Positions 40,344-50,938 of a stretch of 64,000 nt of DNA are shown here, piece after piece. A program made the translations under genes and the position numbers. A model generated the notes under the pieces. The model was not told the origin of the DNA. It ran no database searches and saw nothing but the letters and a program-made list of their open reading frames with translations. How positions within the stretch are numbered: the first letter of the stretch is position 1; each line of letters begins with the position of its first letter. This DNA is from Lepiota brunneoincarnata (lineage: Eukaryota > Basidiomycota > Agaricomycetes > Agaricales > Agaricaceae), in assembly GCA_023014365.1 (NCBI GenBank), contig JAEBUN010000031.1, positions 62,001 to 126,000 on the forward strand, read 5' to 3'.

Positions 40344-41372
40344 GACCTGGCGCGTGCTCTCCCAGGGCTGCCTTCTCACAAGGTGGTCTCGTTTCATAGG
40401 CAGGCGGCAGCCACCCAGCAGCCACCCAAGGCTCCCAAGCCTAGGATGACTACATCTGGACCTTTGCGCAAGCAGGTCATGCTCACCCTCACAGGGGGCG
40501 GTCTCCCAGTTGCTCCCGGTTAATCTGGGCCCCGTTGTCTGCGTGGAGATCCATCAGGTGGCCGCCGCCGCTCTGGCCTCTGCGGGCTCACTCGTTCGCA
40601 TCGAGCGTGTCCAGCAGATGAACGCACATGTAGCTTGCTACACCACCGCTGTGCCCAGTGAACTGGACATTGGCACTATCAGGAATGCAGTCCGTGCGAA
40701 CTGGCCTCAGGCCATCGTGGACGCAAACCTTCCGCGCTTGAAGAGCTATCTCAAGCTCCTCGATGTGCCCATGTTCCGGGGCGGTCAGCCCTGGCCCACA
40801 CCTGACAGGGTTGTCGAGGCCATGCAGCATTCTGTGTGGTCTGAGTATTTTGTGCTGGCCACCAGGCCTTGCATCGTCAAGAACTCGTGCGCCGCTGACA
40901 CGGTGACCGTGTTCTTTGAGATCTGGGACTCCCAACAGGGCTCCAATGTGAAGACAGTCTCGCAACGCATCATCACTATCGACGGCACCCCGTGCAGGAT
41001 TATCCCTGCCAAGGCCAACCTGGGCATTCCCCTCTGCCAGCGCTGCTGGAAGTGGAGGCACCCCTCTCTAGCCTGCCGACGCAAGGCTATCTGCTGCTCT
41101 CATTGTGGCGGCCCGCATTCCCCGACTAACCATTGGGCATTTGCATTGTGTTGCAAGGGGCAGCCCAACCACAGGCCACCCATTGCCCCCACCCCCGCTG
41201 ACCATCCCTGCCCTCATGCCCCCGTTTGCATGAATTGCGGCAGCACTCACGCTGCTTCGGCTTCGGCCTGTCCATTCTGGGCTCACTGCTTCGATCGGGA
41301 GTGGATTGAGCGCCGGTATGATTCTCCGGTAAGGGTTTGTTCCCCACCACGTCAACCTCGCTTACCCCAATG
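40344..41372 (+). pseudogene. LINE-A ORF1 C-terminal part (frameshifted)
   Basis: It runs from DLARALPGLPSHK to the three knuckles (CQRCWKWRHPSLAC, with Gly replaced by Arg, CSHCGGPHSPTNH, CMNCGSTHAASASAC). An insertion of about 10 bp near 40508 (GTTGCTCCCG) shifts the frame. The stop at about 41370-41372 overlaps the ORF2 ATG as in other copies. Confidence 0.88.
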
Positions 41373-44300
41373 AATAGGGACTATCAGGAACCTAGGAGAT
41401 TGAGGAGAGCGTGCTGTGTCTGGTCTCAGAATGTATTCCGTAGTTACATTCTTGTAGACTCACTACTGGAACAATTCAAAGATGAAGTGGATATGTTCTT
41501 ACTACAGGAGCCGCCTTGGTGCTCCATCCGCCGTGTTCCGTCCTCCTCTGACCCTGATGGGAATGAGGTTGTCAGGGCACCCAAGCATCCAGAGTGGCTG
41601 TGTTTGTTCTGCCCTCCTTCTTCCCCGGATCAGCCTCCTCGGGTTATGGTGTAAGTACATAATCAGATGATGCGGCTCTGCCCCTCGCTTTGACGTGATG
41701 TCGTCGATCACTGTGACATCATGGCCATCTCCATGTTTCTGCATGGGGAGGCTGTGTACTTTCTCAACATCTATTTGGACGACAGGCAGTCAGGCATCCG
41801 CTACTTGGCAGATGCTGTCGACTCTCTCCCGCAGTGTGCCCTCATGTCTGGGGACTTTAACTGCCGCTCACCGCAGTGGGACCTGTGGGCTCCCCACAAT
41901 CCCGCTGCTGCCATCTCCCTGCTGGAAGCAGCGGACTCGCTGGGCCTGGATCTCTCGCTTCCGGAGAACCCAGGCCCCATGCACTTCCCCTTTGAGGAGG
42001 GGCTTGCTTCTACTGTAATCAACCTCGTGTTTGCGAGGGCAGCTGCGGGCCATCTGCCACTTCCCACGCAGTGTCCTGATCTGCGGGGTCAATCTGACCA
42101 TTGCCCCCTTTGGATCACTATCCCCCTGGAGGCCTTTGAGGTGGCTGTGCCCAGGCGCTCGCTGAAGCAGGATTCGGACGAGGAGGCCAAGTTCCTAGCT
42201 GAGGTCTTGATGGGGCTTATGGGCCTGGATTATCCAGACCTGAGCTCATCCGACAGGATCGATGAGGTGGCCCTGGCTATCTCTGTGGTCTTCTCCAAGG
42301 TGTGGCTTGCCCACTCCAAGGAGATCTGCATCATCTCACGGTCTAAACCATGGTGGGACGATGAGTGCTCGCGCACTTACGCGGTGTATTCCCAGTCACG
42401 GGGCCGGGAGGACGCTCGCATGTTTAAGCAGACCTGGAAGGCTGCCAAGCGCAAGTGCTTTGATGAGTGCATTGAGGAGGTTGCTTCTACCAATAAGCAC
42501 CCCTGGGACCTGATGGATTGGGTCAGGGCACGCAAGTTGCCTCCCTGTGAGGTGATCCGTTATTGCAATCGCCCCTGCAACACCCCCGAGGAGCTCTGGG
42601 AAGGGCTCCACGGCTCTTACAATGCCGCCAACGACCGCCTGGTCGATATCGGGGTTCTTGATCAGATTGATCTGCTCCCACCGTGGGAGTGGCCGGTCTT
42701 CTCCAACTTGGAGATGCACGAGGCCTTGTGCGCATGCTCCTCTTCGTCTTCACCCAGTCCGGACCACATCACATGGATGCACCTCAAGTCCGTTCTGGCG
42801 GGCCCAATGGTTACCCATTTGGTCTGTTGGATCGCTGATGCCTGCATGGAGTGCGGGCATTGGCCACGTCACTTTAAGGAGAGCATGTCGGTTATCATAC
42901 CAAAACCTGGCAAGCCCTCCTATGCTACCCTGAAGGCATTCAGACCGATCGTCTTTCTTAACACTCTCGGTAAACTTATCGAGAAAATAATCTTGCGCCG
43001 CTTGCAGTTTGAGGCTGTCAAGTTTGGTATGTTCCATCCAAACCAGTTTGGTGGTGTGATCCAGTGGTCCACTGAAGATGCTGGCGCCTACCTTGTGCAC
43101 CTCGTCCATGCCAGGTGGGCCCGCGGGTTGAAGATGAGTGTTCTCGCCTTCAACATTGCACAGTTCTTCCCATCCCTGAACCATGGGATGCTTCTCGCGG
43201 TTCTGGCTTGGCAAGGGTTTTTCCCCTTGTGTGGGCCAGTTCTTCGCTTCTTATCTCATGGGGAGGTTTACCAGCTATGCCTGGAATTCCTTCCTGTCTG
43301 AACCGTTCTGGGCGGAGGTGGGGGTGGGCCAGGGGTCTGCCCTCTCACCTGTCCTGTCCGGCCTCTACCTGGCTCCTGCCATGTATATTATCGAGCAGAG
43401 GCTCCCTCAGCCGGGCCTCTCACTCCTGTCTTACGTTGACGATGGTACCATCATGGCGCAGGCCTGGGACCTGGACGCTAACTGTGTCCTGCTCCGCAGA
43501 TCCTATGAGGTCATCCATGACACCTTCACTTGATTCGCACTAGTCATGGAGCACGACAAGTCCGAACTCTTCCATTTCTCATGGGATCGTTCCAGTGAGA
43601 ACCCCCCGGTGGACTTGGGGTTTCCCCTGTTTACCGGCACTTCCCCTCTTTGGCCCAAGACCTATTGGAGGTACTTGGGCTTCTATTTTGATTGTGCCCT
43701 TACGTTTAAGGAGCATGTTTGCTTCTACTCTACTAAGACTATTTCCACGGTCAAGGCCATGGGGATGCTTGGTAATTCTGTCCAGGGGCTTCTGCCAGAC
43801 CAGAAGCACCTTCTATATCGGTCGTGCGTGGTTCCTATAGCCACGTACGGCTTCCACTTGTGGTACTACCGGGGCGCCAGGTGTAAAGGCGCTCTGGACC
43901 ACCTTTGCCGGATGCAGCGTCGGGCTGCACTCTGGATCACCAGCGCCTTTAGGACGTCACCCGATGGGGGGGTTGGGGCCATTGCGGGCCTGATCCCCAT
44001 TCATCTTCACCTCCAGAAGCTTCGCAACCATGCTGAGTTGTGGTACGCCACGCTTGCTCCGGGTCATCCCGTTCGTGCCCTCCTTGGTTGGGGCTACAGC
44101 GGTGATCTCCGGTCCCATGTCCGGTCTATAGCCAGGCTCCCTCCCTGCGAGTTGATCAAGGTGAAGGGGCCTGTCGTCGACGCTAACCAGCATCTTGCCG
44201 CCCTTGCTGGGCCCTTCGACGCTGTTGCGCCGGAGGCTTGGCTGGGGCGCTGTCTTTTGGACGTGTACCTGGGGAGGGTCCACTTCCACTCATACGACCA

Positions 44301-45255
44301 GGGGGCGGATGATGCCCTTGCGGCCCATGTCGCAGCTCTCGACCGGGTTCTGGCCTGGGCGCAGGCTGATCCGGAGGTTCTGGTGGCAGCGATGGACGCA
44401 AGTCTGCTGCCCCGCTGGGTCCACCAGGCGGTTTCGGCCGCCCAAGTTTTCCAGGGGCTGGGCTGCATTCACGTGGTCCGGCTTCCAGGGGGGAAGGTCA
44501 CGGCTCCCAAGGCCAAGCTTTTCGCCATCTGGCTGGCAGTGTCCAAAGCAGTCTCTGTCAAGGGCACTGCTAGTCTCATCTTGTTCACCGACTCAATGGC
44601 TGTGGCCAGGCGGGCGGTGGACCCGTCGGTGCACTCCGCCCAGGGTCATTCCTTAGCGGTCTGCCGCCTTCTCGCCGAATGGTTTGCCGGGGGTCCGGCC
44701 CGCTCGGTTCATTTCTGGGAGGTCCCCTCGCGCGCAAGGTGGCCTTTTCACACTCAGGTGCACGACTTCGCTCAGTCGTTGCCTCCCGTTGGGGTAGGGG
44801 CTCGTCCCCGGGCCTCGCTCGACTACCTCCGTAAGGAGGAAGTACAGTCGTGTCAGGACCACTGGATCGACTTGTTCCAGGATCCTGACCATTGCGGGCA
44901 TGGTTTCCTCCAGCTCGCCAGGGACGATGACCGTCCCCTGCGGCCCATGTATCTCCACGGTGGGGCCTGGATCCCGCACACTCATTCGGTGTCTCTGATG
45001 GCCTGGATGACACGTGCTATTCTTAACCACGCGCCGATAGGGGGCTATCGGAGGCGCTTTTTCCCACGGGAAGATTATTCCTGTCACTGCGGGTTTCGGG
45101 AGGAAACTCGTGAGCACGTGTTCCGGAGCTGCCCTAGGCACTCCATGGCAGGGGTCCCGGCTACGGTCGAGGCCCTCATTGCTTTCCTCGAGGCGTCCCC
45201 GACCGCGTTCGCGTTCGCTGAGAGGGCCGGGCCCCCCCCGGGGGGTATCGGCTAG
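41369..45255 (+). pseudogene. LINE-A ORF2, full length but broken
   Basis: All domains are recognisable: LLQEPPW, SGDFNCRS, AFNIAQFFPSLNH (palm Asp changed to Asn), SYVDDGT, AMDASLLP and LFTDSMAVARR. Breaks are stops near 41652 and 41691, an extra T in the T run near 43210 that shifts the frame, and a stop near 43532. The replaced palm Asp alone would abolish RT. Arg-to-His/Gln/Trp/Cys changes dominate. Confidence 0.9.
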
Positions 45256-45594
45256 TAGCTCTGCCTGGCGCCCGGTTGGGTCTGGGCTGGGACGTTGGTT
45301 ATTCCCCCGCTGTCTTCGGGCGGCGTGTAGGGATTTACGCGGGAATTGACCCCCAACCCCCAATAAGGGGGGGGACCTCATCTCGGCTTTGTTCCCACGC
45401 CACGCGCTGGGCGGCAGCCGTCTTCCCGCCTCCGTTCATTCGGGGCGGCTTCGTCCTGGGCATGGGGAAACGCATGCCCGCATCCGCGGTCACGCGTTGT
45501 ATGTACAGATACCCCGTAGTGTACGGCTCGGTCGTTTGTACTGTAGTACGTTGCTGCGCACGGCCTCCCTATGCGGCCCGTGTAATAAATTGGA

Positions 45595-45631
<37 letters not shown>

Positions 45632-45633
<2 letters not shown>

Positions 45634-45952
45634 AAGGCCCAGCGAGGGCAGCAAGACACTGGTTAGTGTCAGCAACAGGCCCCTTCACCTTGACCAACTC
45701 TGGGGGAGGGAGCCTGGCTATAGACTGGATGTGAGACTGGAGAACTCTGCTGTAGCCCCAGCCAAGGAGGGCCCAAACAGGATGGCCCGGAGCAAGCGTG
45801 GCGTACCACAGTTCAGCACGGTCACGAAGCTTCCGGAGATGAAGATGAATGGGGATCAGGCCTGCAATGGCTCCGACCCCCCCATCGGGTGACATCTTAA
45901 AGGTGCCAGTAATCCAGAGTGCAGCCCGACGCTGCATCCAGCGAAGGTGGTC
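45632..45952 (-). pseudogene. LINE-A ORF2 fragment (connection domain)
   Basis: Minus-strand MQRRAALWITGTFKMSPDGG to NQCLAALAGP. Its left end abuts the poly(A) of the plus-strand copy, and its 5' side at 45952 abuts the poly(T) of the next minus-strand copy. Confidence 0.85.
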
Positions 45953-46684
45953 TTTTTTTTTTCTTTTTTTTTTTTAAATCTCCAATTTATAATGCAGGCT
46001 GCGTAGGGAGGCCATGTGCAGCTACTAACTATGGTACAACCTGAGCCGTAAGCTACAGGGTATCTGTACATACAACACATGACTGTGGATGCAGGCATGC
46101 ATTCCCCCATACCCAGGACAAAGCCACCCCGAAGGAACAAAGGCGGGAAGACGGCTACCACCCAGCATAGGAACCAAACTGGGGCAAGGTCCCCCCCCTA
46201 GTGGGGGTTAGGGGTTAATTCCCACGTAAATCCCTACACACCACCCAGAGGTGGTGGGGGAATAACCAATGCCCTGGCCCGGCCCCAACCAGGCGCTAGG
46301 CAGAGCCACTAGCCAATACCCCCCAGGGGGGGCCCGGCCCTCTCAGCGAACGTGAACGCAGTCAGGGATGCCTTGAGGAAGGCAATGAGAGCCTCGACCA
46401 TAGCCGGGACCCCCGCCATGGAGTGCCTAGGGCAGCTCCAGAACACATGCTCACAGGTCTCCTCCCAAAACCCGCAGCAACAGGAATAGTCTTCCTGTGG
46501 GAAAAAACACCTCCAATAGCCCCCTATCGGTGCGTGGTTGAGTATAGCACATGTCATCCAGGCCATCAGAGACACCGAATGAGCGTGCGGGATCCAGGCC
46601 CCACCGTGGAGATACATGGGCCACAGGGGACAGTCATTGTCCCTGGCGAGCTGGAGGAAACCATGCCCGCGATGGTCAGGACCC
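45953..46684 (-). mobile_element. LINE-A copy, short, TTATAAATTGG 3' subfamily
   Basis: Poly(T) with one C (45953-45975), a 3' UTR of the CTACTAACTA variant and the last 125 or so codons of ORF2 including the Cys/His module CCCGFWEETCEHVFWSC. Its truncated 5' side is followed without spacer by the poly(T) of the full-length copy at 46685. Confidence 0.87.
46309..46683 (-). pseudogene. LINE-A ORF2 C-terminal end
   Basis: Open from QDPDHRGHGFLQLARDND through MYLHGGAWIPHAHSVSLMAW to the terminal PPLGGIG and stop at 46309. Too short for any enzymatic domain. Confidence 0.85.
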
Positions 46685-47053
46685 TTTTTTTTTTTTTTTT
46701 TTTTTTTTTAAATCTCCAATTTATTACACGGGCCGCGTAGGGAGGCCGTGCGCAGCAACGTACTACAGTACAAACGACCGAGCCATACACTATGGGGTAT
46801 CTGTACATACAACGCGTGACCGCGGATGCGGGCATGCGTTTCCCCATGCCCAGGACGAAGCCGCCCCGAGTGAACGGAGGCGGGAAGACGGCTACCGCCC
46901 AGCGCACGGCGCGGGGACAAAGCCAAGACGAGGTCCCCCCCCTTATCGGGGGCTAGGGGTCAATTCCCGCGTAAATCCCTACACGCCGCCCGAAGACAGC
47001 GGGGGAATAACCAACGCCCCAGCCCGGACCCAACCAGGCGCCAGGCAGAGCCA

Positions 47054-50000
47054 CTAGCCGATACCCCCTGGGGGGGGCCCGGCCCTCTCAGCGAATGCGA
47101 ACGCGGTCGGGGACGCCTCGAGGAAAGCAATGAGAGCCTCGACCGTAGCCAGGACCCCCGCCATGGAGTGCCTAGGGCAGCTCCGGAACACGTGCTCACA
47201 GGTCTCCTCCCGAAACCCGCAGCGACAGGAATAGTCTTCCTGTGGGAAAAAGCGCCTCCGATAGCCCCCTATCGGCGCGTGGTTAAGAATAGCACGCGTC
47301 ATCCGGGCCATTACTGACACCGAGTGAGCGTGCGGGATCCAGGCACCACCGTGGAGATACGTGGGCCGCAGGGGACGGTCATCGTCCCTGGCGAGCTGGA
47401 GGAAACCATGCCCGCGATGGTCAGGATCCTGGAACAGATCGATCCAGCGGTCCTGACACGACCGTACTTCCTCCTTGCGGAGGTAGTCAAGCGAGGCCCG
47501 GGGACGAGCCCCTACCCCAACGGGAGGCAACGACCTCGCGAAGTCGTGCACCTGAGTGTGGAAAGGCCACTTCGCACACGAAGGGACCTCCCAGAAATGG
47601 ACCGAGCGGGCCGGACCCCCGGCGAACCACTCGGCGAGAAGGCGGCAGACCGCCAAGGAATGACCCTGGGCGGAGTGCACCGACGGGTCCACCGCCCGCC
47701 TGGCCGAGGCCATCGAGTCGGTGAACAAGACAAGACTGGCGGCGCCCTCGACAGAAACTGCCTTGGACACCGCCAGCCGGATGGCAAAAAGCTCGGCCTC
47801 GGGAGCCATGACCTTCCCCCCCGGAAGCCGGACCGCATAGATGCAGCCCAGCCCCTGGAATACTTGGGCGGCCGAAACCGCCTGGTGGACCCGGCGGGGC
47901 GGCAGACTCGCGTCCGTCGCTGCCACCAGAACCCCCGGATCAGCCTGCGCCCGGGCCAGAACTCGGTCGAGAGCTGCGACATGGGCTGTGAGGGCGTCCT
48001 CCGCCCCCCGGTCGTAAGAGTGGAAGCGGACCCGGTCGGGGTACACATCCAGGAGACGGTGCCCCGGCCAGGCCTCCGGCGCAACAGCGTCGAAAGGCCC
48101 AGCGAGGGCGGCAAGACGCTGGTTAGCGTCGACAACAGGCCCCTTCACCTTGATCAGCTCGCGGGGAGGGAGCCTGGCTATGGACCGGACGTGAGACCGG
48201 AGATCACCGCTGTAGCCCCAGCCAAGGAGGGCACGAACGGGGTGGCCCGGAGCAAGCGTGGCGTACCGCAACTCGGCACGGTCACGAAGCTTCCGGAGAT
48301 GGAGATGAATGGGGATCAGGCCTGCAATGGCCCCAACCCCCCCATCGGGTGACGTCCTAAAGGCGCCGGTGATCCAGAGTGCAGCCCGCCGCTGCATCCG
48401 GCGAAGGTGGTCCAACGCGCCCTTACACCTGGCACCCCGGTAATACCACAAGCGAAAGCCGTATGTGGCTATAGGAACCACGCACGACCGATATAGAAGG
48501 CGCTTCTGGTCTGGCAGAAGCCCCCGGACGGAATTACCAAGCATCCCCATGGCCTTGACCGTGGAAATAGCCTTGGTAGAGTAGAAGCGAACATGCTCCT
48601 TAAACGTAAGGGCACAATCGAAATAGAAACCCAAGTACCTCCAATAGGTCTTGGGCCGAAGAGGGGTAGCGCCAGTGAACGGGGGAAACCCCAAGTCCAC
48701 CGGAGGATTCTCACCGGAACGGTCCCATGAGAAATGGAAGAGCTCGGACTTATCGTGCTCCACGACCAGCGCGAACCGGGTGAAGGTGTCATGGACAACC
48801 TCGTAAGATCTGCGGAGCAGGACGCAGTTAGCGTCCAAGTCCCAGGCCTGCGCCACAATGGTGCCATCGTCGACGTAAGACAGGAGCGAAAGGCCCGGCT
48901 GAGGGAGCCGCCGCTTGATAATATACATGGCCGGGGCCAAGTAGAGGCCGGACAGGATGGGTGAGAGGGCAGACCCCTGGCCCACCCCCACCTCCGCCCG
49001 GAACGGTTCAGACAGGAAGGAGTTCCAGGCGTAGCTGGTAAACCTCCCCGTGAGATAAGAAGCGAAGAACCGGCCCACGCAAGGGGAGAACCCCTGCCGA
49101 GCCAGAACCGCGAGAAGCATCCCATGATTCAGGGATGGGAAGAACTGTGCGATGTCGAAGGCGAGAACACTCGTCTTCAACCCGCGGGCCCACCCGGCAC
49201 GGACAAGGTGCACGAGATAGGCACCAGCATCTTCGGTGGACCGCTGGATCACACCGCCGAACTGGTTCGGATGGAACACGCCAAACTTGACAGCCTCAAA
49301 CTGCAAGCGGCGCGCGATCATTTTCTCGACAAGCTTACCGAGAGTATTGAGAAGGACGATCGGTCTGAACGCCTTCGGAGTGGCATAGGAGGGCTTGCCA
49401 GGCTTCGGTATGATAACCGACACGCTCTCCTTAAAGTGGCGAGGCCAATGCCCGCACTCCATGCAGGCATCGGCGATCCGACAGACCAGACGGGTGACCG
49501 TCGGGCCCGCAAGAACGGATTTGAGGTGCGTCCACGTGACGTGGTCCGGACCGGGTGAGGACAGAGAAGAGCACGCGCGCAAGGCCTCGTGCATCTCCAA
49601 GTCGGAAAAGACTGGCCACTCCCGCGGTGGGAGCGGATCGACCTGATCAAGAACCCCGACATCGACCGGGCGGTCATTGGCGGCATTGTAAGAACCGTGG
49701 AGCCCTTCCCAGAGTTCCTCAAGAGTGTTGCAGGGGCGATCCCGATAGCGGATCGCCTCGCAGGGAGGCAACTTGCGCGCCCTGACCCAGTCCATCAGGT
49801 CCCAGGGGCGCTTGTTGGTAGAAGCAATCTCCTCGATGCGCTCATCAAAGAACTTGCGCTTGGCGGCCTTCCAGGTCCGCTTAAACGTGCGTGCGTCTTC
49901 CCGGTCCCGAGACCGAGAATACACCGCGTAGGCGCGCGAGCACTCGTCGTCCCACCACGGTTTAGACCGTGAGACGACGCAGATCTCCTTGGAGTGGGTG

Positions 50001-50938
50001 AGCCACGCCTCAGAGAAGACCGCAGAGATAGCCAGGGCCACCTCGTCGATCCTGTCAGATGAGCCCAGGTCTGGAAAGTCCAGGCCCATAAGCCCCGTCG
50101 ATACCTCGGCTAGGAACTCGGCCTCCTCGTCCGAGTCCCGCTTCAGCGAGCGCCTGGGCACAGCCTCCTCGAAGGCCTCCAGAGGGATGATGATCCGAAG
50201 GGGGCAGTGGTCAGACTGACCCCGCAGATCGGGACACCGCGTGGGAAGCGGCAAATGGCCCGCAGCCGCCCTCGCAAACACGAGGTCGATCACGGTAGAA
50301 GCAAGCCCCTCCTCAAAGGGGAAGTGCGTGGGGCCCGGGTTCTCAGGGAGCGAGAGGTCCAGGCCCAGCGAGTCCGCCGTTTCCAGCAGGGAGGCGGCAG
50401 CAGCGGGATTGTGGGGAGCCCACGGGTCCCATTGCGGCGAACGGCAGTTGAAGTCCCCCGACATGAGGGCGCACTGCGGAAGAGAGTCAACGGCGTCCGC
50501 AAGATAGCGGATGCCCGACTGCCTATCGTCCGAGTAGACGTTGAGAAAGTACACGGCCTCCCCATGCAGAAACATGGAGATGGCCATGACGTCACGGTGA
50601 TCGATGACATCACGTCGAAGCGAGGGGCGGAGCCGCATCATCCGGTTATGCACATACGCCATAACCCGAGGAGGCTGATCCGGGGAAGAAGGAGGGCGGA
50701 ACAAACACAGCCACTCTGGATGCTTGGGCGCCCCGACAACCTCATCCCCGTCAGGGTCAGAGGAGGACGGAACGCGGCGGATGGAGCGCCAAGGCGGCTC
50801 CTGTAGTAAGAACATATCAACGTCACCTTTGAATTGTTCCAGTAGAGAGTCTACAAGAATGTAACTACGAAATACATTCTGAGACCAGACACGACACGCT
50901 CTCCTCAATCTCCTAGGTTCCTGACGGTCCCTATTCAT
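47054..50938 (-). CDS. LINE-A ORF2: endonuclease, reverse transcriptase, RNase H (intact)
   Basis: 1294 residues from MNRDRQEPRRLRRA. It has the same landmarks as the copy at 25534: LLQEPPW, SGDFNCRS, DLVFA and GQSDHC for the endonuclease; AFDIAQFFPSLNH and SYVDDGT for the RT palm; ATDASLPP, EAELFAIRLAVS and LFTDSMAS for RNase H; and CRCGFREETCEHVFRSC for the terminal Cys/His module. It differs from that copy at only a few residues (for example SRDREDAR against SRDWEDAR). The longer frame from 50971 uses an upstream Met inside the ORF1 coding end and is less likely, since the ATGA overlap is conserved among copies. Here ORF1 is complete, so coupled translation is possible. Confidence 0.96.
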   Translation of the reverse strand: MNRDRQEPRRLRRACRVWSQNVFRSYILVDSLLEQFKGDVDMFLLQEPPWRSIRRVPSSSDPDGDEVVGAPKHPEWLCLFRPPSSPDQPPRVMAYVHNRMMRLRPSLRRDVIDHRDVMAISMFLHGEAVYFLNVYSDDRQSGIRYLADAVDSLPQCALMSGDFNCRSPQWDPWAPHNPAAAASLLETADSLGLDLSLPENPGPTHFPFEEGLASTVIDLVFARAAAGHLPLPTRCPDLRGQSDHCPLRIIIPLEAFEEAVPRRSLKRDSDEEAEFLAEVSTGLMGLDFPDLGSSDRIDEVALAISAVFSEAWLTHSKEICVVSRSKPWWDDECSRAYAVYSRSRDREDARTFKRTWKAAKRKFFDERIEEIASTNKRPWDLMDWVRARKLPPCEAIRYRDRPCNTLEELWEGLHGSYNAANDRPVDVGVLDQVDPLPPREWPVFSDLEMHEALRACSSLSSPGPDHVTWTHLKSVLAGPTVTRLVCRIADACMECGHWPRHFKESVSVIIPKPGKPSYATPKAFRPIVLLNTLGKLVEKMIARRLQFEAVKFGVFHPNQFGGVIQRSTEDAGAYLVHLVRAGWARGLKTSVLAFDIAQFFPSLNHGMLLAVLARQGFSPCVGRFFASYLTGRFTSYAWNSFLSEPFRAEVGVGQGSALSPILSGLYLAPAMYIIKRRLPQPGLSLLSYVDDGTIVAQAWDLDANCVLLRRSYEVVHDTFTRFALVVEHDKSELFHFSWDRSGENPPVDLGFPPFTGATPLRPKTYWRYLGFYFDCALTFKEHVRFYSTKAISTVKAMGMLGNSVRGLLPDQKRLLYRSCVVPIATYGFRLWYYRGARCKGALDHLRRMQRRAALWITGAFRTSPDGGVGAIAGLIPIHLHLRKLRDRAELRYATLAPGHPVRALLGWGYSGDLRSHVRSIARLPPRELIKVKGPVVDANQRLAALAGPFDAVAPEAWPGHRLLDVYPDRVRFHSYDRGAEDALTAHVAALDRVLARAQADPGVLVAATDASLPPRRVHQAVSAAQVFQGLGCIYAVRLPGGKVMAPEAELFAIRLAVSKAVSVEGAASLVLFTDSMASARRAVDPSVHSAQGHSLAVCRLLAEWFAGGPARSVHFWEVPSCAKWPFHTQVHDFARSLPPVGVGARPRASLDYLRKEEVRSCQDRWIDLFQDPDHRGHGFLQLARDDDRPLRPTYLHGGAWIPHAHSVSVMARMTRAILNHAPIGGYRRRFFPQEDYSCRCGFREETCEHVFRSCPRHSMAGVLATVEALIAFLEASPTAFAFAERAGPPPGGIG
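50935..50938 (-). promoter_or_regulatory. ATGA overlap of ORF1 stop and ORF2 start
   Basis: ATG (50938-50936) and TGA (50937-50935) overlap. The same CCCCAATGAATAGGG context occurs at 12852-12855, 25534-25537, 41369-41372, 55036-55039 and 61008-61011. It points to termination-reinitiation, as described for some other non-LTR elements; inference here. Confidence 0.75.

Larger units (their letters stand above)
40343..45631 (+). mobile_element. LINE-A copy, 5'-truncated within ORF1, decayed
   Basis: It begins at DLARALPGLPSHKVVSFHRQ of ORF1, directly after the A-run of tail D, and ends with AATAAATTGGAGATTT plus about 31 As. ORF1 and ORF2 are both broken. No TSD was found; the left side is A-rich, which could hide one. 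Confidence 0.9.
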
